From positions 372,001-436,000 of the forward strand of contig JACQYI010000033.1 in assembly GCA_016208305.1 (NCBI GenBank): a stretch of DNA of 64,000 nt, written 5' to 3'. Under the pieces are notes generated by a model. The model saw only the letters and a program-made list of their open reading frames with translations, did not search any database and was not told where the DNA came from. Positions 18,453-28,522 of this stretch are shown one piece after another. Made by a program: the position numbers and the translations under genes. Each line of letters opens with the position of its first letter. The stretch's first letter is position 1. The DNA comes from Oscillatoriophycideae cyanobacterium NC_groundwater_1537_Pr4_S-0.65um_50_18. Its GTDB lineage: Bacteria; Cyanobacteriota; Cyanobacteriia; Elainellales; Elainellaceae.

Positions 18453-19637
18453 ATGAAACCAGAGAATGACCTGTGCAATAGCTTGAAGCAGACCCGCCTA
18501 CGATTGGCCATGAGCCAACAAGATTTGGCGGCGATCGCTGGGGTATCTCGACAAACGATCAGCGGGGTCGAATCGGGACATTATGCCCCCTCGACCACAG
18601 TCGCTCTGCGCCTCGCCAAAGCCTTGGGCTGTCAGGTTGAGAGTCTATTCTGGTTAGATCAGAATGCGGCAGAAATTGATGCGATTCCAGCGCAATCTTT
18701 GCCTGAGGGTAAAAATCTTCGGCTGACTCTAGCCCAGGTCGGTGGGCGCTGGATTGCCCATCCCTTGGTGGGTCAGGGGGCATTCCGGACAGAAATGATT
18801 CCTGCGGATGGCGAGGGCACTTGGAACTCTAGCTCAGAGGCGATGCGCGTCACCCTATTGGATGATGCAGAGAAGTTTCAAAATACGGTTGTTTTGGCAG
18901 GCTGCACCCCTGCCCTGTCTCTATGGGCGCGAGCCGCCGAGCGCTGGCATCCCCATCTTCGGGTGCATTGGACGTTAGACAATAGCACCTTGGCCTTGCA
19001 GCGGCTCTTGCAAGGAGAAGTGCATGTGGCGGGGATGCATTTATATGATGCTGCCACGCAAGAACACAATGTTTCCTTTGTCCGTGCTGCTTTGCGAGGA
19101 ACGGCAGCCGTACTGATCAATCTGGGCATTTGGGAGGAAGGATTGCTGATGCAGCTTCATAACCCTCAAGGGCTACAAACGGTGGCAGATCTGGTGCAGC
19201 CTCAGGTGACGATCATTAATCGAGAAGCGGGGGCAGGCAGCCGTCAACTGTTAGAGCGATCGCTCCAACAGCACCAGATTCCCTTTACTGCCATCAATGG
19301 TTTTGAACAGGTGGCCTACAGCCACGTCGAAGTTGCCCAGGCCGTAGCCTCTGGACGAGCAACGGCAGGTGTGAGTACGGCGGCGGTGGCAGCAGCGTTT
19401 GGGTTAGGGTTCATTCCCCTGCGTCGTGCCCGCTATGATCTGGCGGTGCTTAAGCCTTATCTAGAAGAAGCGCCCTTGCAACAATTGCTGAGCACCTTAG
19501 GTCATCGTCGCGTTCTCTCGCAGCTAGAATCGCTGGGTGGCTATGATACGAGCCAAACGGGAGAGGTCGTTGCTACGGTTGAGCCAACCAAGAAATCTAA
19601 ACCCCCAAAGTTAGGCGCAGATACTCAAATCCAGTAG
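18453..19637 (+). CDS. XRE HTH regulator fused to a molybdate-binding-like domain
   Basis: Protein of 394 residues. An XRE helix-turn-helix is at about 8-64 (SQQDLAAIAGVSRQTISGVE). After a linker, a periplasmic-binding-protein-like domain (COG1910/PBP_like type) runs from about 145 to 360, with NREAGAGSRQLLERSL and a repeated helical pattern. It follows modC by 21 bases. The architecture suggests a one-component sensor of molybdate or molybdopterin controlling the operon, in place of a ModE-type protein. Ligand binding is inferred. Confidence 0.82.
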   Translation: MKPENDLCNSLKQTRLRLAMSQQDLAAIAGVSRQTISGVESGHYAPSTTVALRLAKALGCQVESLFWLDQNAAEIDAIPAQSLPEGKNLRLTLAQVGGRWIAHPLVGQGAFRTEMIPADGEGTWNSSSEAMRVTLLDDAEKFQNTVVLAGCTPALSLWARAAERWHPHLRVHWTLDNSTLALQRLLQGEVHVAGMHLYDAATQEHNVSFVRAALRGTAAVLINLGIWEEGLLMQLHNPQGLQTVADLVQPQVTIINREAGAGSRQLLERSLQQHQIPFTAINGFEQVAYSHVEVAQAVASGRATAGVSTAAVAAAFGLGFIPLRRARYDLAVLKPYLEEAPLQQLLSTLGHRRVLSQLESLGGYDTSQTGEVVATVEPTKKSKPPKLGADTQIQ

Positions 19638-19717
19638 TTTTTTGGGGGCTTTGAAAAACGATTATAGGTGAGTTAATTTGCGAGCCGAGGGACTCTATGG
19701 AGTCGTGCAAGATCTGG

Positions 19718-19763
19718 CTAGTAAAACATTGGCCTAGTAAAACATTGGCCTAGTAAAACATAG
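19718..19763. repeat. 16-bp tandem repeat (about 2.9 copies) at CPBP gene end
   Basis: Units of ctagtaaaacattggc at 19718-19733 and 19734-19749, then a partial third that includes the stop codon of the CPBP gene. Confidence 0.9.
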
Positions 19764-20622
19764 AGCTGGGTCGCGATCGCCATCCCATATAAGCCGCCAA
19801 ACCCACTAAGAACAGCAGCCCTGCTCCCCCTGCTAGCGGATTCTGATCGACTCCGGTGATCCATTCGGGTACTCGCCCTGAGTATTGAGCTATTTGCCCC
19901 ACGTTAATGATGTAGTAGCCCCAAATGAGTCCGGCATGGAGTCCGATCGGCAAACCGAGCCGCCCTTGGTGAACTGCTCCTATCGGCTGCCCTGGCTGAC
20001 GTGTCGATCGCTTTGCCCAAACTAACGTTAAGCCCAGCAGCACCAATCCTGGAAACTGAGGAAAGGTGCGGAACACCTCGGATAACGGCTTGATAAAATG
20101 CAGCAAGGCAAACAATAAGCTATTGCCCCAAAGCGAAATCTTATCTCCATAGTCTCGCTGTAGTTCATCCAGAACCCATCCTCGAAATACTAGCTCCTCT
20201 GCAAAACCCGTCCCCAAGCCGACTATCAAACCTTCTAAGACAGATTTAAACAACAGCGTTGAGGGGGAAATTTGCCAGTTGAGCCAGCCCAACCCTCCCT
20301 GAATCCCAAACAGACCCAAGAGGCTGATCAGCCCGATCGCTAGCCCCTGCAACAGCTCTTTGCCGTTTTGGCGGGTCGCAATTAGCCCATAGGTATTGAG
20401 AATGCGGCGATCGCGATAGAGCCATTTGCCCCAGCGCCCAATCAGCAGCAGAAATCCCAAAAACAGCAGCGGCATGGTGGCCAAAGTCACCGTGTTGGGA
20501 TCTTTGACCCAAAGGGCGATCGGGGCAGCGATCGGCAGCCAGCAGACCAACAGAACGAGCAGCAGACCCACAATACGGACTGGTGCAGGGTAGCAAGCTA
20601 AATTGGCAAGTATGGATTTCAA
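19750..20622 (-). CDS. CPBP-family intramembrane metalloprotease
   Basis: Membrane protein of 290 residues with several hydrophobic segments. The Abi/CAAX-protease motifs are present: EELVFRGW, then HFIKP and HAGLIWGYYIIN, which supply the glutamates and histidines of the predicted metal site. Eukaryotic Rce1 relatives cleave prenylated proteins; bacterial substrates are mostly unknown. A paralogue at 48309-49175 shares the rare string RVPEWITG. The stop lies within a short tandem repeat. Confidence 0.85.
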   Translation of the reverse strand: MKSILANLACYPAPVRIVGLLLVLLVCWLPIAAPIALWVKDPNTVTLATMPLLFLGFLLLIGRWGKWLYRDRRILNTYGLIATRQNGKELLQGLAIGLISLLGLFGIQGGLGWLNWQISPSTLLFKSVLEGLIVGLGTGFAEELVFRGWVLDELQRDYGDKISLWGNSLLFALLHFIKPLSEVFRTFPQFPGLVLLGLTLVWAKRSTRQPGQPIGAVHQGRLGLPIGLHAGLIWGYYIINVGQIAQYSGRVPEWITGVDQNPLAGGAGLLFLVGLAAYMGWRSRPSSMFY

Positions 20623-20706
20623 ATTACAGTCTCAGGTTACGGTCTCAAGCTGCATTTTCGATAGAGCGCCCAAAGCTCTAAGAAGCTCTCTGAGGTTAGC
20701 TCAAGG

Positions 20707-20994
20707 TTAGTCTTCAGGCTCGATCGTGCTAATTAGACCGTGAGTTTTTAGCATTTCACAGTAAAATTCGGCATGTTCTTGCTCACAGGTAATGACTAAG
20801 GCGATGCCATTGGTATGCGCCTCCATCATAATACTGACTGCTTGCGGCATGGTGAGACTGCTAACGCTCTTCATCAGAGCTTGGACAACATGCTCCATTG
20901 AGTTGAAGTCATCGTTGTGCAGCAGCACCTTGTAGCGTGGGGCAGGCTTGCGAATGGTTGAAGTTGACTGTTGTTGAATGGTTTCGACTGCCAC
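20707..20994 (-). CDS. clpS: ATP-dependent Clp protease adaptor ClpS
   Basis: Adaptor of 95 residues that hands N-degron substrates to ClpC/ClpA. The N-terminal tail is flexible. The core begins APRYKVLLHNDDFNSMEHVV, with the NDD substrate pocket residues, and ends with EFYCEMLKTHGLISTIEPED. Full length. It sits 84 bases upstream of the CPBP gene on the same strand. Confidence 0.95.
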   Translation of the reverse strand: MAVETIQQQSTSTIRKPAPRYKVLLHNDDFNSMEHVVQALMKSVSSLTMPQAVSIMMEAHTNGIALVITCEQEHAEFYCEMLKTHGLISTIEPED

Positions 20995-21726
20995 GGGTCT
21001 ATCCTCTTTGTAGACTTGGTTGACGGAGATTGCCGATTAACAGCATCTGCGTGAACGGATACTTGAGAACTCTCCAGCCCTAAAGATACCGTCTCAAGCC
21101 TATTGTTACAAAAACTTACAGACTTGTAATACCTGATTCTGCATTTGATCACAAAATCTTGAGCTGAAGATGAGCGTTCTATTGCGCTCTGTGCAAAGAA
21201 TAATGGTTTCGCAGCCTGTTGATCTTGATACTTCGCTCAAACTGCGGGCGTTGCTTAATCTGTCTATGAAATTAGCACTGCTAAACTTTGTGGGCTAGAT
21301 GTACTGATCCTGACATCGGCTTAAATAGCTCCCTGTAAAAAATATTTCTGTGCTGAACGTATGAGCAAGATCACTCACAGTACGAAGAAACCCTTACAAA
21401 GTTAAGAGCTAGGGCTGAAATTCTTAACGCCAGATCTAGAGCTAAATAGCTTAGGACAAAAACGTTCCTGGGGAGCGTAGCGCGTTTGCAAATGTGAGCA
21501 CAATGGCTGTTGCCGTTAGCTTGGTACGGCGATAGAAAACTAGGAAGCTATTGAAAAATTGACTAAGCAGTACTACATTTAGCGCTACGTCACTGTTGGC
21601 CATCTGTGATTTTACGTACAGTTAGCGCGAAGCTATCTGAGGAAGGTATCTCAGGGTCAACATTTTCTAGTCTCCATCTTTGAGATGCACTGTCTGATAA
21701 AACCATCCCATAAGGGAAGAAAATAC
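20995..21726. other. Intergenic region between clpS and the RTX-like gene
   Basis: 732 bp between divergent genes. A fragment beginning ttaggacaaaaacg at about 21471 resembles one arm of the palindromic repeat found after chlI. No ORF, terminator or RNA gene was convincing. Confidence 0.5.
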
Positions 21727-23397
21727 ATGACTTTCCAACCCATTGGCTCTGAGTTCAGCGTTAACACCACTACGGCAAACGATCAAGATCGCCCCGCGAT
21801 CGCCTTTGGCTCCTCAAGTAGATATGCAATTGCCTGGCAGAGTGAAAGCCAAAACGGTAATGACTCTTACATCTGTGGGCGGTTGTACCAATTTGATGGG
21901 GGTGGTGTAGGTTCTGAATTTAAAATTAGTCAGGCTGGAAATGATCCAACTGATCCAGCGATCGCCATTGATGGATTAGGCAATGCGATCGTTGTCTGGT
22001 CAAGCACAGCTCAAAATGGCAGTAGAAACGTTTATGCCCAGAGGCTAGATGCAGTGGGTCGGCAAGTAGGAGCAACCCTCTTAGCCAGTTCTTCAACAGC
22101 GGGTGATCAGACTGTGCCTGCCGTGGCGATGGATAAAGATGGCAATTTTGTAGTCACTTGGACAAGCAACGGTCGCCCGAATGCCAGCACAAAGGGCAAA
22201 GATAACAGCGGCACAGGCGTTTATGCCCAACAGTTTACCGCCAATGGCCGATCGGTTGGCCGAGAGTTCCGAGTCAACACAACTAAAGACGCTAACCAAG
22301 GAAATTCGGTGATTGCCATGAACTCTATGGGCGATTACGTTATTGCCTGGGAGAGTAGTGGACAAGACGGCAGCGGTAAAGGCATCTATGCTCAAATTTA
22401 TCGGAGCAACGGCAGACGGATTGGCTCTGAATTACAAGTAGCCAATGCAACAGCGGGCAGTCAAGACCAGCCGACTGTAGGGATTGATGCCACAGGAAAT
22501 TTCGTCATTGCCTGGAGAAGCTCAGATAGTGATGGCTTGGGGATTTATGCCCGACGGTTTGGCGCGAGTGGCGATCCGTTAGGTCAGGAGTTTCAAGTCA
22601 ATTCCACCCCTAGCGACAGCCAAACGACGCCATCGATTGGGATGGAGCCTGAAGGAAAATTTGCCATCACCTGGGCCAGTAATGGACAGGGAAGTGGCTA
22701 TGATATCTATGCTCAGCGCTATAACCCAGCGGGCAAGCGTTCTGGCGGCGAATTTCGGGTCAATCAAATTCAAAATAAGGCTCAAACCGATCCGGCTATT
22801 GGCATGGCTGCAAATGGCGATTTTGTTGTGGGTTGGGTCACAAACAATCAGGGTCGCGACACAGATATTTCTGCTCAGCGTTATCAAGTTGCAACTCCAC
22901 CTCCTTCCGGCAACATCGAAGGCTCTGAGGGAGATAACTATCTGCGAGGCACAGCAGGTGACGACAGAATGTATGGTCAGGGCGGCGATGACAACCTTAA
23001 AGCATATGGCGGCAGGGATGGGTTATTAGGTGGCAATGGCAATGACACGCTGTATGGGGGCAGCGGTAGCGATCGGATAGAGGGAGGTGCCGATCGCGAC
23101 TTTCTCTATGGTGGAAATGGCATGGATACGTTGTCAGGGGATGGCGGTAGAGATACTTTAACAGGCGGCAATGGCAGCGATGTTTTTGTCATAGGCCAAG
23201 CTTCAGGAGAAGATGTCATTCGCGATTTCAGAGATCAGGTCGATCGCCTTGGGCTTTCAGAGCGGCTGGAGTTTCAAAATCTAACGGTGCGATCGTTGGG
23301 TGCAGACACTTCTATCGGCGTAGGGAATGACATCATTGCCATCCTCAAGGGGGTTAGTTTCACTACCATTACTGCGGCCGATTTCGTCGCCGTCTAG
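21727..23397 (+). CDS. RTX-type calcium-binding secreted protein
   Basis: Protein of 556 residues from the ATG at 21727; the frame opens 14 codons earlier. About seven repeats of roughly 50 residues carry the pattern GSEFxVN ... G.FVIAW.S ... IYAQRY, a beta-propeller or blade-like array. The C terminus has RTX nonapeptides such as GGNGNDTLYGGSGSD and GGNGMDTLSGDGG, then an RTX-like tail. There is no N-terminal signal peptide, as expected for type I secretion. No T1SS ABC or membrane-fusion gene is nearby. The role (adhesion, S-layer or other) is unknown. Confidence 0.85.
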   Translation: MTFQPIGSEFSVNTTTANDQDRPAIAFGSSSRYAIAWQSESQNGNDSYICGRLYQFDGGGVGSEFKISQAGNDPTDPAIAIDGLGNAIVVWSSTAQNGSRNVYAQRLDAVGRQVGATLLASSSTAGDQTVPAVAMDKDGNFVVTWTSNGRPNASTKGKDNSGTGVYAQQFTANGRSVGREFRVNTTKDANQGNSVIAMNSMGDYVIAWESSGQDGSGKGIYAQIYRSNGRRIGSELQVANATAGSQDQPTVGIDATGNFVIAWRSSDSDGLGIYARRFGASGDPLGQEFQVNSTPSDSQTTPSIGMEPEGKFAITWASNGQGSGYDIYAQRYNPAGKRSGGEFRVNQIQNKAQTDPAIGMAANGDFVVGWVTNNQGRDTDISAQRYQVATPPPSGNIEGSEGDNYLRGTAGDDRMYGQGGDDNLKAYGGRDGLLGGNGNDTLYGGSGSDRIEGGADRDFLYGGNGMDTLSGDGGRDTLTGGNGSDVFVIGQASGEDVIRDFRDQVDRLGLSERLEFQNLTVRSLGADTSIGVGNDIIAILKGVSFTTITAADFVAV

Positions 23398-23513
23398 GTC
23401 GCCGTCTGAGACGGACTCGCATTTTGCCAAAGTGGACAGGTGGGAGCAGGGCGCTATCATAGTAGGCAGCGTGATATTTCTTAACGATTCTGTCTGAATG
23501 ACGCTCTTACTGA

Positions 23514-24941
23514 ATGACAATCTCACTCCCTGGTTCCAATAAGCTCAAGCTTTTTCTGACCGAAAAGCTGTTTTTTGGCAACGAGCCAACCCCCGAACTC
23601 ATCGCTATCCTGCTGGTTTATTTTGTGCAGGGGGTTGTAGGACTCGCGCGCCTAGCTGTCAGCTTTTTCCTGAAAGATGAGCTGGCGCTGAGTCCGGCTC
23701 AGGTTTCGGCACTAATGGGGATTGCCGCACTGCCTTGGATGGTGAAGCCGCTGTTTGGCTTTATCTCAGACGGGCTGCCGCTGTTTGGCTATCGTCGCCG
23801 TCCTTATCTCATTTTGTCTGGCTTTTTGGGAGCTGGGGCTTGGGTGGCTATGGCAACTGTGGTGCATACGCCTTGGGCGGCTACGTTGGCGATCGCCTTG
23901 GGATCTCTCTCGGTGGCCCTCAGCGATGTGATTGTTGATTCGCTGGTGGTGGAGCGGGCGCGCAGCGAAGAGGTTAAAGACGCCGGATCGCTACAGGCGC
24001 TCACTTGGGGAGCTTCGGCCTTGGGCGGGTTAATCACGGCATACTTCAGCGGCTTCTTGTTAGAGCACTTTAGTAACCGCACTGTATTTGGGGTTACGGC
24101 ACTCTTTCCGCTGATTGTCTCTGGGGTAGCGTGGCTGATTGCCGAGTCAAAAGTGACGGAGACCAGTAACTGGTCGGTGATTTGGGGGCAGGTCAAACAG
24201 CTCAAGGGAGCCATCACCCAAAAATCGATCTGGATGCCGACGGCTTTTGTGTTTCTCTGGCAGGCCACGCCGACCGCAGATTCTGCCTTCTTTTTCTTTA
24301 CGACCAACGAGCTAGGATTTCAGCCTGAGTTTCTGGGGCGAGTACGGTTAGTAACGAGTTTGGCGGCATTGCTCGGTATTTGGGTATTCCAGCGATTTCT
24401 TAAAGGAATTCCCATGCGGGTCATGTTTGGCTGGAGCACCGTCATTTCTGCGGCGCTGGGTATGACCACGCTGCTGCTGGTAACCCATGCCAATCGGGCG
24501 ATCGGCATCGATGATCACTGGTTTAGCTTGGGCGATAGCCTGGTACTGACGGTGATGGGACAAATTGCCTTTATGCCTGTTCTGATTTTGGCGGCGCGGC
24601 TTTGTCCTTCTGGTGTTGAGGCAACGCTGTTTGCGTTGCTGATGTCTATTTATAATCTGGCGGGTTTCCTTTCCTATGAGTTAGGCGCTTGGTTAATGCA
24701 TGGGTTAGGCATTAATGAGTCCAATTTTGACCAACTCTGGCTTTTGGTCGTGATCACGAACCTAACGACGCTGCTGCCGCTGCCGCTGCTGGGCTGGTTG
24801 CCTGGGGCGCAAAGTGATTTGCCCGGCGCAGAGAAGTTAGGCGCAGAGGCCAGTCAGACCGCGCTTCCGGCGGCAATCTCTCTACCGCTAGAGGTGCCGA
24901 TCGCCTTAGCCGATCAAGAGTTAGTAACAGAAGTGAAATAG
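23514..24941 (+). CDS. BT1-family folate/biopterin transporter
   Basis: Major facilitator-type membrane protein of 475 residues with about 12 hydrophobic segments. Family marks are FFLKDELALSPAQVSALMGI and PWMVKPLFGFISDGLPLFGYRRRPYL near the N terminus, which match cyanobacterial BT1 transporters (some of which move folates). A hydrophilic C-terminal tail follows. It is transcribed away from the RTX-like gene, with a 116-base gap. Confidence 0.87.
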   Translation: MTISLPGSNKLKLFLTEKLFFGNEPTPELIAILLVYFVQGVVGLARLAVSFFLKDELALSPAQVSALMGIAALPWMVKPLFGFISDGLPLFGYRRRPYLILSGFLGAGAWVAMATVVHTPWAATLAIALGSLSVALSDVIVDSLVVERARSEEVKDAGSLQALTWGASALGGLITAYFSGFLLEHFSNRTVFGVTALFPLIVSGVAWLIAESKVTETSNWSVIWGQVKQLKGAITQKSIWMPTAFVFLWQATPTADSAFFFFTTNELGFQPEFLGRVRLVTSLAALLGIWVFQRFLKGIPMRVMFGWSTVISAALGMTTLLLVTHANRAIGIDDHWFSLGDSLVLTVMGQIAFMPVLILAARLCPSGVEATLFALLMSIYNLAGFLSYELGAWLMHGLGINESNFDQLWLLVVITNLTTLLPLPLLGWLPGAQSDLPGAEKLGAEASQTALPAAISLPLEVPIALADQELVTEVK

Positions 24942-24946
24942 GAAAT

Positions 24947-25014
24947 CTCTTGCAAGTTAGGTGAATGGGAGTACAGTCCCCATCCACCTAATCTAAAACT
25001 CTAATCTGCAAGAG
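24947..25014. terminator. Nested stem-loop after the BT1 gene
   Basis: An inner stem (24957-24969 with 24979-24991, one mismatch) and an outer stem (ctcttgca at 24947-24954 with tgcaagag at 25007-25014). It lies directly after the stop codon. There is no strong T-run, so termination is plausible but not certain. Confidence 0.45.
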
Positions 25015-25110
25015 TTCTAGTATCTCTAGGTTTATGGGGCGGCTGCGATCGCCAGTCCGCCAAAATCACTCGCACACCAGGCAATAGCACCGTAACAGCA
25101 CAAGGCATCT

Positions 25111-26586
25111 ATGCAAAGTTTTCAGCTTGAGCAAAAAAGTTCTCCTGCGTCTTATGACCTGCAAGAGTGGCAAAAAGGCTATCAATCGCTTCTCAAAGAA
25201 AGCGATTACTGGATCGATGAAGTAGAGGGACAGATCCCGGCTGAGCTAAGCGGCACGCTGTTTCGCAATGGCCCAGGTCTGCTGGACATTAAAGGGCAGC
25301 CGTTCCATCATCCGTTTGATGGCGATGGCATGGTCTGTGCCTTTACTTTTGCTGAAGGACGGGTACATTTTCGCAACCGCTTTGTCCGCACTCAGGCTTT
25401 TGTAGAAGAACAGCAGGCGGGCAAAATTCTTTATCGGGGTGTGTTTGGCACACAGAAGCCGGGTGGCTGGCTGGCAAATGCCTTTGATCTGAAGCTCAAA
25501 AATATCGCTAATACCAATATTCTTTACTGGGGGAGTAAGCTGCTGGCGCTATGGGAGGCGGCAGAACCCCATCGGCTCGATCCGGCGACGTTGGAAACGA
25601 TCGGTCTGGATGATCTTGACGGTGTCTTGCAGACCGGATCGGCGTTTGCGGCACATCCGCGCATTGACCCCGGTGACGATGGCGAACCTCGCTTGGTCAA
25701 CTTTGCCGTTAAGCCAGGACTCTCGACCAGCATTACGCTTTATGAGTTCAGTCCTTCCGGCAAGCTAGAGCAGCAGCAAACCCATTCTGTGCCTGGGTTT
25801 GCCTTCATGCATGATTTTGCCATCACGCCCAACTACTCTATTTTCTTCCAGGCTCCGATGAGCTTCAATCCGGTGCCCTTTTTGTTAGGGATGCGGGGGG
25901 CAGGGCAGTGCCTCAAGATTCAGCCCAACAAGCCGACTCAGGTGATCATTATTCCTCGGCAAGGTACAGAACCGGTGCGCATGATTCCGGTGGATGCCGG
26001 GTTTGTCTTCCATCATGCCAATGCCTTCGAGCAGGATGGATCACTTTATGTAGACTCCATTTGCTACGCCGATTTTCCCACGATCGATCCGACGCAAGAC
26101 TATCGCGAAGTCAAATTTACCGATCTAGCTCCGGGGCAGCTCTGGCGCTTCCGGTTTGATCTCGAGACAAAAACTGTTGAGCGTCAGCTCGTCGAAGGCC
26201 GCTGCTGCGAGTTTCCGGTCGTGCATCCCGATCGCGTGGGTCGTCCCTATCGTTATGTCTACATGGGTGCAGCCGATGCCGCAGAGGGCAATGCGCCGCT
26301 GCAAGCTGTCCTTAAGATTGACGTGAGTACGGGCGATCGCCAGATTTGGAGTGCTGCCCCCCACGGCTTTGCAGGCGAACCGATCTTTGTGCCCCGTCCC
26401 AATGGCGTAGCGGAAGATGACGGCTGGCTGCTGACGCTGATCTTCAATGGCGAACTGGAGCGATCGCAGCTAATCATCCACGATGCCCACGACATCCGCC
26501 AACCTCTGGCAAAGCTGAGCCTCAAACACCATGTACCTTACGGACTGCATGGCAGCTTTACTCCTGAACGTTTTCTGGCGATATAG
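25111..26586 (+). CDS. Apocarotenoid-15,15'-oxygenase (carotenoid cleavage)
   Basis: Iron(II) carotenoid oxygenase of 491 residues in the RPE65/CCD family. The four expected iron-binding histidines are visible at about His182, His234, His301/302 and His480. This spacing closely matches the Synechocystis enzyme (183, 238, 304, 484, from memory). The N-terminal ELSGTLFRNGPGL and HHPFDGDGMV are family marks. It cleaves apocarotenals to retinal-type products. No opsin gene is in the window. Confidence 0.9.
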   Translation: MQSFQLEQKSSPASYDLQEWQKGYQSLLKESDYWIDEVEGQIPAELSGTLFRNGPGLLDIKGQPFHHPFDGDGMVCAFTFAEGRVHFRNRFVRTQAFVEEQQAGKILYRGVFGTQKPGGWLANAFDLKLKNIANTNILYWGSKLLALWEAAEPHRLDPATLETIGLDDLDGVLQTGSAFAAHPRIDPGDDGEPRLVNFAVKPGLSTSITLYEFSPSGKLEQQQTHSVPGFAFMHDFAITPNYSIFFQAPMSFNPVPFLLGMRGAGQCLKIQPNKPTQVIIIPRQGTEPVRMIPVDAGFVFHHANAFEQDGSLYVDSICYADFPTIDPTQDYREVKFTDLAPGQLWRFRFDLETKTVERQLVEGRCCEFPVVHPDRVGRPYRYVYMGAADAAEGNAPLQAVLKIDVSTGDRQIWSAAPHGFAGEPIFVPRPNGVAEDDGWLLTLIFNGELERSQLIIHDAHDIRQPLAKLSLKHHVPYGLHGSFTPERFLAI

Positions 26587-26614
26587 GCGCGTTATTGTTC
26601 TCATTCTTTGCACC

Positions 26615-27559
26615 ATGACGCACCCGCTCAGAATTATCTCTCTCATTCCTAGCGCTACAGAAATTGTGGCGGCTTTGGGGCTAGCTGACTGTTTGGTAGG
26701 GCGATCGCATGAATGCGACTACCCGCCCTCGGTAGCCAGCCTGCCGATTTGTACCGAACCCAAGTTTGATCCAAAGGGAACCAGTGCCGAAATTCACGAT
26801 CGCGTCACTGACCTGCTGCAATCGGCGTTGAGCGTTTATCGCGTTAAGACCGAGGTGCTAGAAAAGCTCCAGCCGACCCATATCTTGACGCAAGCCCAAT
26901 GCGAAGTCTGTGCCGTAAGTTTGGCAGATGTGGAAAAGGCCGCCGATCGCCTTACCCAGAGCCAGCCGCACATTATTTCGCTTCAGCCCAATGTCTTGGC
27001 AGATTTATGGACGGATATCGATCGGGTAGCGGCGGCTTTTGGTGTAGCGGGTCAGCCCCTCATTGATGCCCTTCAGCAGCGGGTCGCCACCTGTGCCCAA
27101 GCTGCGGCGCAAATGTCCGATCGCCCTACTGTTGCCTGTATCGAGTGGATCGAACCGCTAATGGCTGCCGGAAACTGGATTCCAGAACTGGTGGCGTTAG
27201 CAGGCGGACGATCGCTGTTTGGCGAGGTCGGAAAACATTCGCCTTGGCTGCAATGGGAAGCGCTCGTAGCTGCCAATCCAGAGGTGATCATTCTCATGCC
27301 CTGCGGCTTCGACTTGGCGCGAACGGCGGAAGAGGCGCGATCGCTGCTCCCCCATCATGCCGCATGGACGAATCTCACAGCCGTTAAAACGGGGCAGGTC
27401 TACGTCACGGACGGCAACCAATATTTCAATCGTCCCGGTACCCGCCTCGTAGACTCTTTAGAGATCTTGGCGGAAATTTTGCATCCTAGCCTTCCGAGCG
27501 TCTACGAAGGCTCAGGCTGGCAGAAACTGTCCGCCAGCGAAGCTAAAGTCCCGGCGTGA
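26615..27559 (+). CDS. BtuF-like helical-backbone metal/cobalamin-binding protein
   Basis: Substrate-binding protein of 314 residues from the ATG at 26615, 28 bases after the oxygenase gene. The start [18 protein letters not shown] and the later [11 protein letters not shown] are typical of BtuF/cobalamin-binding family proteins. No signal peptide is evident from this start, which is common in this subfamily and leaves open a cytosolic role. No BtuC/BtuD genes adjoin. It ends in a convergent 17-base overlap with the pentapeptide-repeat gene. Confidence 0.8.
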   Translation: MTHPLRIISLIPSATEIVAALGLADCLVGRSHECDYPPSVASLPICTEPKFDPKGTSAEIHDRVTDLLQSALSVYRVKTEVLEKLQPTHILTQAQCEVCAVSLADVEKAADRLTQSQPHIISLQPNVLADLWTDIDRVAAAFGVAGQPLIDALQQRVATCAQAAAQMSDRPTVACIEWIEPLMAAGNWIPELVALAGGRSLFGEVGKHSPWLQWEALVAANPEVIILMPCGFDLARTAEEARSLLPHHAAWTNLTAVKTGQVYVTDGNQYFNRPGTRLVDSLEILAEILHPSLPSVYEGSGWQKLSASEAKVPA

Positions 27560-28328
27560 CAAATTGCAGCAATAGGCCAGCCAGCGAACCTAAGAAGCCC
27601 AAGAAATTGCCGCCGCGCCCCCGCCGATCTTGCTTTTCTTCTGCTTCCTGCATTGCCTGCATGCCTTCAGAAAACTGGGTAGAAATTTCCTGCCCCTGAC
27701 TGTTGCCCTGTGCCGTGTACATCTCTTCAGCCGCTTTAGCATCGGCCATTGCCCCGGAGCGATCGCCCAGCCGAAACCGCGCTACCCCTCTGGCCAGCAG
27801 GGCATGGGCAAAGTCGGGCTGTTGACTCAAGACCTGATTGTAATTATTAATGGCATCTTGAAAGTTACCGCGCTCAGCCTCTGCCAAGCCCCAAGCATAG
27901 AGGCGATCGGGCGTCGCAATTTCGGCGGGCAAGCCCACAGCTCCGAGCAAATTGGCTTGGGTGAGCGTTGCCCCTGTCCAAACTGCGCCTGTGACGATTG
28001 CCCCCCGCAAGTCAGCGCCGCTTAGGTTGGCTCCGCTCAGATCTGCCCCGGTTAAGTCGGCGCTAAATAAAACCGCACCCGACAGATTGGCTCCTTTGAG
28101 GTTTGCGCCTCGGAGAATAATGCGGCTGAGGTTTGCCTGACTGAGATCAGCCCTGCTCAAGTTAGCACCCGACAGATTGGCATAGGTTAGCCCTGCCTTA
28201 CTCAAGTCGCAGCGTTCACAGCTTTTGGTGCTAAGCAACTGCTGCGTATGCTGAAGATTTTCAGCCTGGGCAGGTGCAGCAAGGCTAAAGGACAAGAGAG
28301 CCGCAAGCGGCAAAAAGCGGGATTTCAT
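27543..28328 (-). CDS. Exported pentapeptide-repeat and TPR protein
   Basis: Protein of 261 residues. A signal peptide (about 1-22, ending AQA) precedes an N-terminal pentapeptide solenoid (A[NDS]L pattern, about 45-125), then about two TPR units (about 140-205) and a Gly/Phe-rich hydrophobic tail. Pentapeptide proteins are abundant in cyanobacteria and their functions are mostly unknown. It is convergent with the BtuF-like gene and overlaps its end by 17 bases. Confidence 0.82.
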   Translation of the reverse strand: MKSRFLPLAALLSFSLAAPAQAENLQHTQQLLSTKSCERCDLSKAGLTYANLSGANLSRADLSQANLSRIILRGANLKGANLSGAVLFSADLTGADLSGANLSGADLRGAIVTGAVWTGATLTQANLLGAVGLPAEIATPDRLYAWGLAEAERGNFQDAINNYNQVLSQQPDFAHALLARGVARFRLGDRSGAMADAKAAEEMYTAQGNSQGQEISTQFSEGMQAMQEAEEKQDRRGRGGNFLGFLGSLAGLLLQFVTPGL

Positions 28329-28522
28329 AGGTCACAACCAGGAGATCAGGCGAGAGGGCAAGGTCGTTGTTTTGTAAAAATGATCTGAAGCGAAGAGCGA
28401 ATTAAACTCTATATATAGTGCCCTAAATCCCTAATTGTGGCTTTATGGCTCTATCAAACTTCTAGGGCTTTCACCGATTTGCAGTGCAACCTGTTCTCTG
28501 AAATACCCCTGTCTTTCTTATT

